From the NCBI GenBank assembly GCA_039822045.1, contig JBCBMY010000006.1:247707-311706 (forward strand): a stretch of DNA of 64,000 bases, written 5' to 3'. Position numbers and translations under genes: made by a program. Positions 16,988 through 25,589 of this stretch are shown piece after piece. The notes under the pieces were generated by a model. It was not told the DNA's origin, did not search any database, and was given only the letters and a program-made list of their open reading frames with translations. This stretch comes from HLUCCA09 sp039822045 (GTDB taxonomy: Bacteria; Pseudomonadota; Alphaproteobacteria; Rhodobacterales; Rhodobacteraceae). The first letter of the stretch is position 1, and each line of letters starts with the position of its first letter.

Positions 16988-17401
16988 TCATTTGTCTGAT
17001 TGCCAAGGATCGTATGTCCCAAAGTTCCAAAGCTGGCCTTCCGGATCACGACAGCTAAAGACACGCCCGCCGTAGTCCTCGTCCTTGGGCTCCATTGTGA
17101 TGTCCGCGCCAGAAATGCGCGCTTGTTTGGCAATGGCGTCGACGTCGTCAACGACGATGTAAGCGCTCTGGGAAACACCGCCTAGGGCACGCGCCGTGGA
17201 TTGAAAGGCGCCGAAGTCGTCCTCGCGGGCGCTGCCGAGCATGATCATTGCAGATCCGCGGGTCAGTTGTGCATGTGCTATCCCGCCATTTCCGTCATCC
17301 ACCACCAAGTGTCGGTCGAAGCCAAAGGCATTGCACAGCCATTCGATCATTCCCGGAGCATCGTCGTACCGCAGGGTCGGAATGATGCTGGTTCCTTTCA
17401 T
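16988..17401 (-). CDS. VOC (glyoxalase/bleomycin resistance-like) family protein
   Basis: A 137-residue protein with the paired beta-alpha-beta-beta-beta modules of the VOC fold. It has IIPTLRYDDAPGMIEWLCNA at residues 6-25, IAHAQLTRGSAMIML, and YIVVDDVDAIAKQARISGAD, ending SCRDPEGQLWNFGTYDPW. The last segment resembles PhnB-like members. AGGGAG lies 7 nt upstream of ATG 17401. It follows the AraC regulator on the same strand, 76 nt apart, so the two may be co-transcribed. Function unknown. Confidence 0.85.
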   Translation of the reverse strand: MKGTSIIPTLRYDDAPGMIEWLCNAFGFDRHLVVDDGNGGIAHAQLTRGSAMIMLGSAREDDFGAFQSTARALGGVSQSAYIVVDDVDAIAKQARISGADITMEPKDEDYGGRVFSCRDPEGQLWNFGTYDPWQSDK

Positions 17402-17477
17402 GTCGCACTCCCTAGCGCTTGCTGCCTCGGAAGAGTGCCATGAACCTTCGAAGCTGAATTGAAGATTTCGGAACATG

Positions 17478-18281
17478 CTAGATGTGGAGTCTAGGCGCGG
17501 AAGGTCGCGCGCTTCTCGCCCATGCAGTTGGCGTCTCACCGGAAAGGTCGCGAAAGGACCGTATGAGGTGCGCTTGGTCGGAGTACCCGGCAGCCGCTGC
17601 AATCTCGGCCCAGCTTGCCGTCTTTGATCGGAGCGCGAGGGATCTTGCACGCTGAAAGCGGAGCATGCGCACCGCCGTGATGGGCTTGATGCCGGTTTCT
17701 TTGCGAAACTGCGCGCTGAGATGTCGTGTACTCCATCCAAGTTCAGCCGCGGTCTGTGCGATCGAGTTGCCCGCCGAAAGCAAGTGCCAGGATCTGTGAA
17801 TCTGGTTTGAGGCAGGGGACTTGAACCTGGGCGCAAGCAACTCCTCGATCAGGTCGAAACGCAACACCCAATCTGAGGTGGAATAGAGCTGGTCGTGGAT
17901 CGCGTCATAGTCTCCAGAGAATTGTGCGATGGCCTTTAGGTCAACGACGTGACCCGCAAGATCGGCCGCGGCGCCTCCGAAGAGGCGCGCGGCACCAAGT
18001 GGCGTCACGTCGACTTGCAACAGTTCTGCGCCCGCATCGCAAGATACGCGCACAGGACCCGGAAAGAGGCCGGCGACGAAACTCTGGTTGCGGTCGAAGC
18101 CCTCTTTCCTCCCGAGTTGGATGTCCCAAGGCTTCCCTAGATTGAATACCAGCGGAAAGACGAGCTCTGCCGTTTCCAGAAAGACGCTTGGTTCCGTCTT
18201 CGAGACATATCCCGCGATGCGCGACACCAACCCGTTGAGTGCACGAGATGGCGAGCGCGAAACAAACGTAGGGTCGGCCAT
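17478..18281 (-). CDS. AraC-family transcriptional regulator
   Basis: A 267-residue regulator. The C-terminal double HTH is clear: SIAQTAAELGWSTRHLSAQF (first HTH, ~172-191) and ASWAEIAAAAGYSDQAHLIR (second, ~220-239) followed by SFRDLSGETPTAW. The N-terminal half (SVFLETAELVFPLVFNLGKP) is the DUF6597-like sensor seen in many stand-alone AraC proteins. It probably controls the VOC gene just downstream; the signal is not known. Confidence 0.88.
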   Translation of the reverse strand: MADPTFVSRSPSRALNGLVSRIAGYVSKTEPSVFLETAELVFPLVFNLGKPWDIQLGRKEGFDRNQSFVAGLFPGPVRVSCDAGAELLQVDVTPLGAARLFGGAAADLAGHVVDLKAIAQFSGDYDAIHDQLYSTSDWVLRFDLIEELLAPRFKSPASNQIHRSWHLLSAGNSIAQTAAELGWSTRHLSAQFRKETGIKPITAVRMLRFQRARSLALRSKTASWAEIAAAAGYSDQAHLIRSFRDLSGETPTAWARSARPSAPRLHI

Positions 18282-18638
18282 GCCGCGATGTTACGGGACG
18301 GGCTGTTTGGTCGCCACAACCACGTTGACGCTTGAGCAAGAGCGCGCCGTTACAACAGGTGCTTTATGCTCGGAGAAAAACACACGTGCTAGGGCCTCCG
18401 GCAGGGCGCGCCGCTTTGTCTCTTCGATGACCAGGTGTCAGGTGGCCGGGACAGCTGCTTACTCAGGGTCAAGTACCTTCCGGTGCGTCGTCGCGGACGA
18501 TACGGTGTTCTCCTCCACCTTGTCCGATAATCGATCGAACAGCCGGCCAAAGGAGGGCTTGCGTGGGGATGGGCCTCGCCGTCCATCGTTTCGAGATCTG
18601 ATGCATGCGGCTTGGCCGCGCAAAAACAGGTCTCGCAC
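18282..18638. other. Non-coding stretch
   Basis: There are 357 bases between the AraC gene start and the Usp gene stop. Open frames here have no recognisable domain, poor start sites and out-of-character composition. No hairpin with a T-run was seen. The stretch should include the promoter of the AraC gene. Confidence 0.5.
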
Positions 18639-19619
18639 TCACAGGTTCAGGAGCGGGCTCTGAAACCCCTCGGGCTTTACGGCCAGGACCGGGCAATCCA
18701 AGCCGTTGATAATGTTCTCGGCCGTGTTGCCGATGAACACGCCACTCAAACCCGTCCGTGCCACGGTGCCCATAACCACTACGTCGGCCCTCATCTCGCG
18801 GCTCTGTTTGTAGATCACGGTCTCAGGGCTCCCGCGTGTCAGACGCGGAGCCAAGGACGGCCGAAGCCCGTCTTCTGAACGCACCTGCGCAATGAAACGA
18901 CGCATCGCTTCGTGTCTCGTTTCTAGGATCTCGTTGACGTATCGGTCGGCATTCAACCTAGAACCGCTACCATCGGAAAAGGCCCAGACCATACCTTCGG
19001 CGGGGGCGTCCCAAGCATGAAGGACGGTTACTTCGGTGTCCGGTGCACCGGCGAGTATGCAGGCGGCATCGATCACGCGTCGATTTAGGTCTTCAAGCGT
19101 CTCGGGCTCTTCGGCGTCCCACAGATCGAGATCAACCGCTGCCAGAATCCGTCGCGGGCGCTTTGGTGCACTGTCTGTCTGCAGCCAGACGGAACACGGG
19201 CATTTCCGCAGGAGGTGCTGGTCGGTACTTGCGAACAGGAAGCGGTCTACCCCGACGAGCGGCTCAGCCTGCTTAACGACGACGTCGCACCCCGATTTGG
19301 CCACGTGCCGGATGACCTCAAGATAGGCCTTGCCGACTGAAACTGAGAGCGGAACGGACCGGTCGGGAATTAGCTCTGCCAACCTCGCCTCAATCTCTTC
19401 GCGGCTCCGCGCAACTGCCGCCGCGATCAGCCGGTCAGAGGCGGCGCCGGAAAGCCGCGAGAGAAGCGACAGATCGGATGGTGGCTCGACGCAGGCGATC
19501 ACCTCGAGTGACGCATCATGCGTCTGGGCGAGGGCGAACGCGCTTTCGAGAGCGATCTGCGTCTTTCGCGTGTCCACGACTGCAAGGATCTTTCGGGGCT
19601 TGCCGGTTTGCCCCGTCAT
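18639..19619 (-). CDS. Tandem universal stress protein (UspA x2)
   Basis: A 326-residue cytoplasmic protein with two UspA folds. The first (RKILAVVDTRKTQIALESAF ... AYLEVIRHVAKSGCDVVVK) lacks a full ATP motif. The second (RRILAAVDLD ... ADVVVMGTVARTGLSGVFIG) carries the G-2x-G-9x-G(S/T)-type nucleotide signature MGTVARTGLSGVFIGNTAEN near the C-terminus. This UspE-like build is common in respiratory or oxygen-limited stress loci. It overlaps the antiporter gene by 4 nt (ATGA) and is therefore co-translated with it. Confidence 0.88.
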   Translation of the reverse strand: MTGQTGKPRKILAVVDTRKTQIALESAFALAQTHDASLEVIACVEPPSDLSLLSRLSGAASDRLIAAAVARSREEIEARLAELIPDRSVPLSVSVGKAYLEVIRHVAKSGCDVVVKQAEPLVGVDRFLFASTDQHLLRKCPCSVWLQTDSAPKRPRRILAAVDLDLWDAEEPETLEDLNRRVIDAACILAGAPDTEVTVLHAWDAPAEGMVWAFSDGSGSRLNADRYVNEILETRHEAMRRFIAQVRSEDGLRPSLAPRLTRGSPETVIYKQSREMRADVVVMGTVARTGLSGVFIGNTAENIINGLDCPVLAVKPEGFQSPLLNL

Positions 19620-21343
19620 GCCAGCAGTTCCTTCTGGCCCTCGGGGTCGGTTGCGAGGCTCTCCGGCGCTCGGACATCGCCCGCAATCATTCGTGCGGCG
19701 GCGAAGGCCGCGTCGCGATAGGGCATGAGGACGAGATCCGCGTGTTGCATCTTGAGGCTGCCCGCCGTGGCCTGGCGGTGCGCAGCAACGGCAATCTTGC
19801 CATTGTAGCCAAGCTCGCGCACAGCCTTGAGAAGCGCGTGACGCGGATCGTCATGGGTCAGCCCGGTGTCATGCTCGGGCACTGCCATCACCAACCATTC
19901 GGCCCGAGAGAGCGGCAGATGGCTCAGGAATTCGGGATCGGTCGCATCGCCGAACACAACATCATACCCCTCCGCACGGGCGCTGCGCACCGCCTCGGGA
20001 CTGAAGTCAACGCCGAGGATGCGCTTGCCGCTGTCCCGCAGCGCCGATGCGATGCCAAGCCCATAGCGACCAAGCCCGAACAGGATTACGTCATGGGCGC
20101 GGATGGTCTCGGAATGGCCCTGGTCTTCGGCTTTCGGGTGCGGGCGCTCGAAGAGGCCGAGGACTGGCTCGAACACGCTGTAGAGCTGGTGCGAATAGGT
20201 GATCATGTACGTGGATGCGGCGATAGTTGCGAGCCCGACGAGCGTGACCAGACCGAGCGCGTCCTCTGACACATGCCCGATTGCCACGCCCATCGCCATG
20301 AAGATTAGGGAGAACTCGCTGATCTGCGCGACCGTGAGTCCGGCAAGAAAGCCCGTGCGCTTGCGGTAGCCCATTGCCCCCATTATCGCGAGCACGATCA
20401 GCGGATTGCCAATGAGGACGAAGAGCGACAGCACGATCGCAGGGCCAACGCTCGCGCCCAACACCGAGAGATCGAGCGAGGCGCCGAGCGCAATGAAGAA
20501 GAAGAGCAGCAGAAAATCCCGCAAGCTCGCGAGCCTCGCGGCGATCGCCTCGCGGAAGGGCGTCGAAGCGAGCGAGACGCCCGCGAGCAGGCCCCCGAGT
20601 TCCTTACCGAAGCCAAGGTAGTGGCCGACGGCCGCCAGCAGCGCGGCCCAGCCGATCGCGAACGATACCAGAAGCTCGGGCGCGCGCGAAAGCCGTTCAA
20701 CCAGCGCGTTGGCAACATACCGGATGAAGAGCAGGACGAAGCCCAGCATCGCAACACCATACCCGAGTACGCGCAGAACCTCGGTAAGCGCGCCCTCTCC
20801 CTCCGCAGCCGCGCCGCCTACGCCGATGGCCGAGAGCGCTATCATTGCGACCACAACGACAATGTCCTGGACGATTAGGAAGCCAAGCGCGATCCGCCCG
20901 TGCAACGCGTCGATCTCGCGTTTGTCGGACAGCAGTTTCACGATGATGATTGTCGACGAGAAGGTGAGCGCAATCGCCACATAGAGCGCCGTCAGCGCGT
21001 CGAGGCCAAGAGCAATCGCGATCAGGAAGCCAAAGACCGTCGTGAAGAGCACCTGCCCAAGCCCGGTGACCAGCGCCACAGGGCCCAACGTGCGCACCAG
21101 GTTGAAGTCGAGCTTCAAGCCGACAAGAAACAAGAGAACGGCGATGCCCAGCTCGGCCAGAAGGTCAATTTGTTCGTCAGACCGCGCAATGTCGAGAAGC
21201 GAGGGACCGGCGAGGATCCCCACAGCGATAAAGCTCACGATAAGTGGTTGACGCAACAGGAGCCCGATGAAGCCGACGCCAGCTGCCAGAACCAGGAGCG
21301 CTGCGATCTCGTAAAAGATGTAGCCTTCGATTGCAGCACTCAC
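19616..21343 (-). CDS. CPA2-family cation:proton antiporter with TrkA-N domain (KefB/KefC-like)
   Basis: A 575-residue inner-membrane protein with about 12 hydrophobic helices (residues ~10-380) of the Na+/H+ exchanger fold, including FLIVQDIVVVVAMIAL and FGKELGGLLAGVSLASTPFR. A cytosolic Rossmann RCK domain follows: VILFGLGRYGLGIASALRDS, GVDFSPEAV and VVFGDATDPEFL. The family exchanges K+ or Na+ for H+, gated by NAD(H) or glutathione adducts. The KefC glutathione site cannot be confirmed. The chosen start is the GTG at 21343 with TGAGG upstream; GTG 21355 would add four residues. It is coupled to the Usp gene. Confidence 0.87.
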   Translation of the reverse strand: MSAAIEGYIFYEIAALLVLAAGVGFIGLLLRQPLIVSFIAVGILAGPSLLDIARSDEQIDLLAELGIAVLLFLVGLKLDFNLVRTLGPVALVTGLGQVLFTTVFGFLIAIALGLDALTALYVAIALTFSSTIIIVKLLSDKREIDALHGRIALGFLIVQDIVVVVAMIALSAIGVGGAAAEGEGALTEVLRVLGYGVAMLGFVLLFIRYVANALVERLSRAPELLVSFAIGWAALLAAVGHYLGFGKELGGLLAGVSLASTPFREAIAARLASLRDFLLLFFFIALGASLDLSVLGASVGPAIVLSLFVLIGNPLIVLAIMGAMGYRKRTGFLAGLTVAQISEFSLIFMAMGVAIGHVSEDALGLVTLVGLATIAASTYMITYSHQLYSVFEPVLGLFERPHPKAEDQGHSETIRAHDVILFGLGRYGLGIASALRDSGKRILGVDFSPEAVRSARAEGYDVVFGDATDPEFLSHLPLSRAEWLVMAVPEHDTGLTHDDPRHALLKAVRELGYNGKIAVAAHRQATAGSLKMQHADLVLMPYRDAAFAAARMIAGDVRAPESLATDPEGQKELLA

Positions 21344-21691
21344 GGCAAGCCTCACAGTTGTGCCAGGTGTGTGGTCGTTTCACGGTAGATATGGCTGCTC
21401 GGCCCCGATGGACCGGTTGCAGATGTCCGCTGCCAAGTGACCGCGGCTCTTAGCAGCGCACGACGGCGCCTGCCACGTATTAAAGTTGACTAGATTCGTC
21501 ATAGTTGCAATCCAATTTGCTATAAAGTGTGGGCTGGGTCCGCCGACAATACTGGAGGGGCGAGGGATGCGGCGGCGACTTGAGCAGGATTGCTGCCCTC
21601 TCGGCGCACCGACCCATTTGCACCGGGCCCAAGTGTCGGACAGCGGTGGGAGCACCCCGCAAGGAGAGGCGTGTCCCAGGCAGGAGCTTCG
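21344..21691. other. Divergent intergenic control region (antiporter / ldhA)
   Basis: This 348-base region holds the promoters of the antiporter-Usp unit and of the lactate unit. TTGACT at 21486-21491 is a candidate -35 element and TATAAAG at 21521-21527 an AT-rich box, but the spacing between them (29 nt) is too long for one sigma-70 promoter. No convincing TTGAT-N4-ATCAA FNR site was found. Confidence 0.4.
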
Positions 21692-22693
21692 ATGAGGGCC
21701 GCGGTCTTCAGCACCAAGCCCTATGACGAGCGTTATCTGCGAGCGGCCAATCAGGGTGCGCACGAATTGGCATTCTTCGATGTGCGCCTGACGCAGGAGA
21801 CCGCTCCGTTGGCGCGGGGGTTCGACGCCGTCTGCGCATTCGTGAACGACGACCTTGGCAGAGAGGCGATCCTGAGCCTCGCGTCGGCGGGAGTGAAGAC
21901 GATCGCGCTCCGCTCGGCTGGGTTCAACCATGTCGATCTGGAAGCCGCGATGGCGGCAGGGATCGCTGTGGGTCGCGTGCCCGCCTACTCGCCCCATGCA
22001 GTTGCGGAGCACACGCTCGCCCTGATCCTGACCCTGAACCGCAAGATGCATCGCGCCTACAATCGCGTACGGGAGGGGAACTTTGCGCTCAATGGATTGC
22101 TCGGCTTCGATTTGCACGGGAAGACCGTGGGCATTGTCGGCACCGGAAAGATCGGTGAGATCGTGGCGCGGATTCTGAATGGCTTCGGGTGTCGACTGCT
22201 CGCCTTTGACCCAGAGGAGAGTGCGACCTGTCGCGCGATCGGTGTTCGCTATGTCGAACTCGACGACTTGTTAGGGCAAAGTGACGTCATCACCCTTCAA
22301 TGCCCCCTGACGCCCACGACACACCACATGATCGACTGCGCTGCCATCGCCAAGATGAGAGCCGGGGTCATGCTCATAAACACGAGCCGGGGCGCCGTCG
22401 TGGACACCTCCGCCCTGATCGCTGGCCTGAAGGATGGAAGGATCGGAAGTGTCGGGCTCGATGTCTACGAGGAAGAGGCAGACCTGTTCTTCGAAGATCT
22501 CTCGCAGACCTTTATCGAAGACGATGTCTTCGCGCGGCTCTTGACCTTTCCCAACGTCCTGATCACTGGGCACCAGGCGTTCTTCACGCATGAGGCGCTG
22601 ACTGCGATTGCCGAGACGACCATCGCCAACCTGACAGCGTTTGAACGCGAGGGCGAGCCGCTGCATCCGGTGGTCGCGGTGACGGGGGGCTGA
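21692..22693 (+). CDS. ldhA: D-lactate dehydrogenase (2-hydroxyacid dehydrogenase)
   Basis: A 333-residue NAD-dependent D-2-hydroxyacid dehydrogenase, closely similar along its length to fermentative LdhA (about 329 residues in E. coli). Matching stretches include VFSTKPYDERYL, IALRSAGFNHVDLEAA, VGIVGTGKIGEIVARIL (NAD-binding GxGxxG), the catalytic Arg in NTSRGAVVDT, Glu in DVYEEEADLFFED and His in ITGHQAFFT. It reduces pyruvate to D-lactate. ATG 21692 has CAGGAG upstream; a longer frame from 21590 lacks homology. It is 3 nt upstream of a lactate permease gene. Confidence 0.9.
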   Translation: MRAAVFSTKPYDERYLRAANQGAHELAFFDVRLTQETAPLARGFDAVCAFVNDDLGREAILSLASAGVKTIALRSAGFNHVDLEAAMAAGIAVGRVPAYSPHAVAEHTLALILTLNRKMHRAYNRVREGNFALNGLLGFDLHGKTVGIVGTGKIGEIVARILNGFGCRLLAFDPEESATCRAIGVRYVELDDLLGQSDVITLQCPLTPTTHHMIDCAAIAKMRAGVMLINTSRGAVVDTSALIAGLKDGRIGSVGLDVYEEEADLFFEDLSQTFIEDDVFARLLTFPNVLITGHQAFFTHEALTAIAETTIANLTAFEREGEPLHPVVAVTGG

Positions 22694-22696
22694 ACG

Positions 22697-24172
22697 ATGT
22701 CCACGCTCCTGGCTGCAGCCCCTCTTGCCGTGATCCTGATCGGAATGGGTCTCTTGCGAAGCTCTGCGGTCGTTGCCGGTTCAGCCGGGCTGGCCCTGGC
22801 GCTGCTGCTTTCGGTGACGGTGTTCCAACCTGAGGCAGTAATCGATAGCGGGATCGCGCCTCTGCTTCGCGGGGTCGCGGCCGAGGCGCTCCACTCAACC
22901 TTCACGATTCTGTGGATCATCCTGCCGGCACTGGCGATCTACGAGTTCCAGAAAAAGACCGGCGCGATCGTCCGCATCCGCGACAGCCTGACCTCGCTGA
23001 CAGACGACCGGCGCCTCCAGGCCATTCTGATCGCGTGGTTTTTCGGGTTGTTCATGGAAGGCGCTGCTGGATTTGGTACGCCCGTCGCCCTGTCTGCGCC
23101 GCTCTTGGTGGGACTGGGCTACGCCCCGCTCCGGGCGGTGGTACTGGCGCTCCTTGGTCATGCCGCGGGTGTATCGTTCGGTGCCGTCGGCACGCCCGCC
23201 CTTGCCCAGATCGAGATGACGGGGCTGGATGCCCGGGAGGTCGCAGTGTGGACGGCGGGTTTACACGCATTCTGCGGCCCGCTCCTGCTTTTGGCCATGG
23301 TGAGGATGGCCGCGAGGGGCCGGCTGTCGCGACACGACCTTGCATGGACGGGGATCGCGGCTCTGTGTTTCCTGGTGCCTTCGCTTGCTCTTGCCCGCAT
23401 CACCGGGCCGGAGTTGCCCACCCTTGGAGGCGCACTGATTGGCGTGGTTGTGTTTGTAGGGCTCTTGCCGCGCAAGGGGCCGCAGGCACTCGAACTGCGT
23501 CAACTCTCCAAGGATCTGGCACCCTACGCGATCATCCTTGTCCTCGTCCTTGCTACCCGCTTGATTACACCAATTCAGGATTGGCTGCGTGAGATCTCGC
23601 TCAGTTGGGCCCTCGACGGCGTCTACCACGGTGCGTTCCAGCCCCTCTATCATCCGGGTACGATCCTGCTGATCGGCCTCGTCTTCGGCGCGGCCGCGAC
23701 ACGCCAAATGGGCTCTGTGATCGGGGCCGTGTCTGCGGCGCTCAAGCGCTTGGTCCCAGTGGCGCTTGCCCTCCTTGTCATGCTGGCCTTGTCGCGGTCC
23801 ATGGTGCATTCGGGCATGATCGACGTTCTGGCGACGGAAGCAGCAAGCGTCGGGCCGGCCTGGCCGCTCGTCGCTCCGTTTGTTGGTGTGCTCGGCACGT
23901 TCATCACGGGCTCGGCGACGGCATCGAATATCCTGTTTACCGAGCTGCAAGTCACGACAGCCGTTCAGATCGCGCTGCCACTGCCGCTGATGGTTGCGGC
24001 GCAGGGCTTCGGGGCGGCGATCGGGAACATCGTGGCCCCGCACAACATCATTGCCGGAAGTGCGACCGTGGGTCTGACTGGACGCGAAGGAGAGGTGCTC
24101 GCCAGGACGGCGCTGCCTTGCATATTGTACACGGTTCTCGGTGGCTCTCTCATTCTTCTGGTTTTCGCCTGA
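22697..24172 (+). CDS. lctP: L-lactate permease family transporter
   Basis: A 491-residue polytopic protein of the LctP family, with the family hallmark region FFGLFMEGAAGFGTPVALSA (~residues 116-135), then HAAGVSFGAVGTPALAQ and, near the C-terminus, TFITGSATASNILFTELQ and AQGFGAAIGNIVAPHNIIAG. Family members co-transport lactate or glycolate with H+. It is placed directly after ldhA, so it probably exports or recaptures lactate. It is slightly shorter than E. coli LldP (551). Confidence 0.9.
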   Translation: MSTLLAAAPLAVILIGMGLLRSSAVVAGSAGLALALLLSVTVFQPEAVIDSGIAPLLRGVAAEALHSTFTILWIILPALAIYEFQKKTGAIVRIRDSLTSLTDDRRLQAILIAWFFGLFMEGAAGFGTPVALSAPLLVGLGYAPLRAVVLALLGHAAGVSFGAVGTPALAQIEMTGLDAREVAVWTAGLHAFCGPLLLLAMVRMAARGRLSRHDLAWTGIAALCFLVPSLALARITGPELPTLGGALIGVVVFVGLLPRKGPQALELRQLSKDLAPYAIILVLVLATRLITPIQDWLREISLSWALDGVYHGAFQPLYHPGTILLIGLVFGAAATRQMGSVIGAVSAALKRLVPVALALLVMLALSRSMVHSGMIDVLATEAASVGPAWPLVAPFVGVLGTFITGSATASNILFTELQVTTAVQIALPLPLMVAAQGFGAAIGNIVAPHNIIAGSATVGLTGREGEVLARTALPCILYTVLGGSLILLVFA

Positions 24173-24363
24173 TCTGGATATCCCAATTTCTGAGCAGATT
24201 GCTGGCGAGCCTCTTCCAGGTTTTCCCCAAACGTCAGAATTCCCACATTCTGCTAAAGCTAGGCCCGGGCGACAAATGACCGGGCTTCGGACGAGGTGTC
24301 TGATCCAAGGGTTGAGGACTGTGCTTCTCTCGAGTGAGTACGAGAAGGCAATATGGAAGGAGT

Positions 24364-24984
24364 TCAGTCGCGCGATGTCTCTGGCGTGCCGTAACAGGCC
24401 AGGATCACATCGGCGGCGGCTTCGATAATCTCGGACAATTCGGCCTTGGTCACCAGACCTGCGCCGAGAATAGCCGGCCAGAATGCCCGCGCTTTCAGCA
24501 TTGCAAGAAACTGCTCCGCCGCCACCTGAGGGGCGGCCATTCTCAGCGATCCGTCGTCGACGGCCGCCTGCATGAGTTGTGCGATGCTGCGCGTCTTGTC
24601 GAACTTGTTCTGCAGTCCGGCGGCCAGCTCGGGTGCCCGCATCGCCTCGGCGATAATCATTCGAAACATCGCGATGATCTGGTCGTCCATGAACAGCCGG
24701 CCTTCGGCCCAGCCGATGTCCACGAGCTGATCGCGGATCGGGCGTTCTGGATCGTAGTCGATATCCAGTTCGTCCGCGATCCGCTCAGCTAGGATGTCGA
24801 CGATCGCATGGAACAGCTTATCCTTACTGTCGAAATGCTTGTAGACCGTACGCTTGGACACCGCCGCCCGCGACGAGATGCAATCCATCCGTGCTTGCGA
24901 GAAGCCCTTATCCAAGAACTCCTGCAACGCGGCATCCAAAATATCGCGACGCTTCTTGGCGCTGAGATCTGACAGGTCTTGCAT
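24364..24984 (-). CDS. TetR/AcrR-family transcriptional regulator
   Basis: A 206-residue regulator. The N-terminal HTH is RRDILDAALQEFLDKGFSQA ... CISSRAAVSKRTVYKHFDSK, a textbook TetR_N domain, followed by an all-helical ligand domain with IAEAMRAPELAAGLQNKFDK, close to the TetR_C_33 (AefR-like) type. It is divergent from the molybdenum hydroxylase genes, and two perfect palindromic sites lie between them, so it very likely represses that operon and itself. Confidence 0.88.
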   Translation of the reverse strand: MQDLSDLSAKKRRDILDAALQEFLDKGFSQARMDCISSRAAVSKRTVYKHFDSKDKLFHAIVDILAERIADELDIDYDPERPIRDQLVDIGWAEGRLFMDDQIIAMFRMIIAEAMRAPELAAGLQNKFDKTRSIAQLMQAAVDDGSLRMAAPQVAAEQFLAMLKARAFWPAILGAGLVTKAELSEIIEAAADVILACYGTPETSRD

Positions 24985-25026
24985 TTAATCGTCATCGCGC
25001 TGGCCACCGGTTGGGTCAACCGAGCG

Positions 25027-25044
25027 GTAAACTCACGGGTTTAC
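25027..25044. promoter_or_regulatory. TetR operator 1, GTAAAC-N6-GTTTAC
   Basis: GTAAAC (25027-25032) and GTTTAC (25039-25044) form a perfect inverted repeat with a 6-bp spacer, 43 nt upstream of the TetR start codon on the other strand. It has the size and symmetry of TetR-family operators. Confidence 0.75.
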
Positions 25045-25066
25045 ACTCTGTCACTCCTGCCGTAAT

Positions 25067-25084
25067 GTAAACCTTCTAGTTTAC
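25067..25084. promoter_or_regulatory. TetR operator 2, GTAAAC-N6-GTTTAC
   Basis: This is an identical palindrome with a different spacer (CTTCTA), centred exactly 40 bp from operator 1 and 40 nt before the iorA-like start. Two sites four helical turns apart suggest cooperative or independent control of the two divergent promoters. Confidence 0.75.
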
Positions 25085-25123
25085 CCATCGACGAACGGCA
25101 AGCGACTCTGAGGGAGAACAGCG

Positions 25124-25588
25124 ATGGCCTTTACCCTAAACTTGAATGGCGAGACCCGAGAGGTCGACGCAGAGGCAGGGACCCCACTGTTGTGGGTGAT
25201 CCGGGATGAGCTGAAATTGACCGGCACGAAATTCGGCTGTGGCGTGGCGTCGTGCGGGGCCTGCACGGTGCATCTGGACGGGCAGCCTGCGCGGTCCTGC
25301 CAAACCTACGTGGACGACGCCGAAGGGATCGAAATCACCACCATCGAGGCCATGGCCGAAAACAAGATCGGTGCGGCCGTGCAGCAGGCTTGGGTCGAAC
25401 TCGACGTGGTCCAGTGTGGCTATTGCCAGTCCGGTCAGATCATGTCCGCTGTTGGCCTTTTGTCCGAAAACCCCAAGCCGACTGCCGACGACATCGACAA
25501 TTACATGTACGGCAATGCCTGCCGTTGCGCCACGTATCAGCGCATCCGCGCCGGCATCCAGCGTGCCGCAGAGATCTTGGAGGCCTGA
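25124..25588 (+). CDS. (2Fe-2S)-binding subunit of a molybdenum hydroxylase (IorA/CoxS-like)
   Basis: A 154-residue iron-sulfur subunit with both clusters readable. The plant-ferredoxin type is CGVASCGACTVHLDG (~residues 41-55) with C at ~62, and the helical type is CGYCQSGQIM (~101-110) with CRCATYQRIR (~135-144). It passes electrons from the Mo centre to an outer acceptor. It is followed after 1 nt by the large subunit. No FAD subunit is nearby, as in isoquinoline 1-oxidoreductase and related aldehyde dehydrogenases that reduce cytochromes rather than NAD. Confidence 0.9.
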   Translation: MAFTLNLNGETREVDAEAGTPLLWVIRDELKLTGTKFGCGVASCGACTVHLDGQPARSCQTYVDDAEGIEITTIEAMAENKIGAAVQQAWVELDVVQCGYCQSGQIMSAVGLLSENPKPTADDIDNYMYGNACRCATYQRIRAGIQRAAEILEA

Positions 25589-25589
25589 T

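Noticed and set aside
18389..18696. Short minus-strand frames between the AraC and Usp genes
   Set aside because: They overlap one another in different frames, lack start signals and match nothing recognised.
21344..21691. Possible FNR/ANR box upstream of ldhA
   Set aside because: No TTGAT-N4-ATCAA match with acceptable symmetry was found; TTGACTAGATTCGTCA is too far from consensus.
24173..24363. Weak GC stem (GCCCGG...CCGGGC) between lctP and the TetR gene as terminator
   Set aside because: The stem is only 6 bp with an 11-nt loop and no T-run, so support is too weak.
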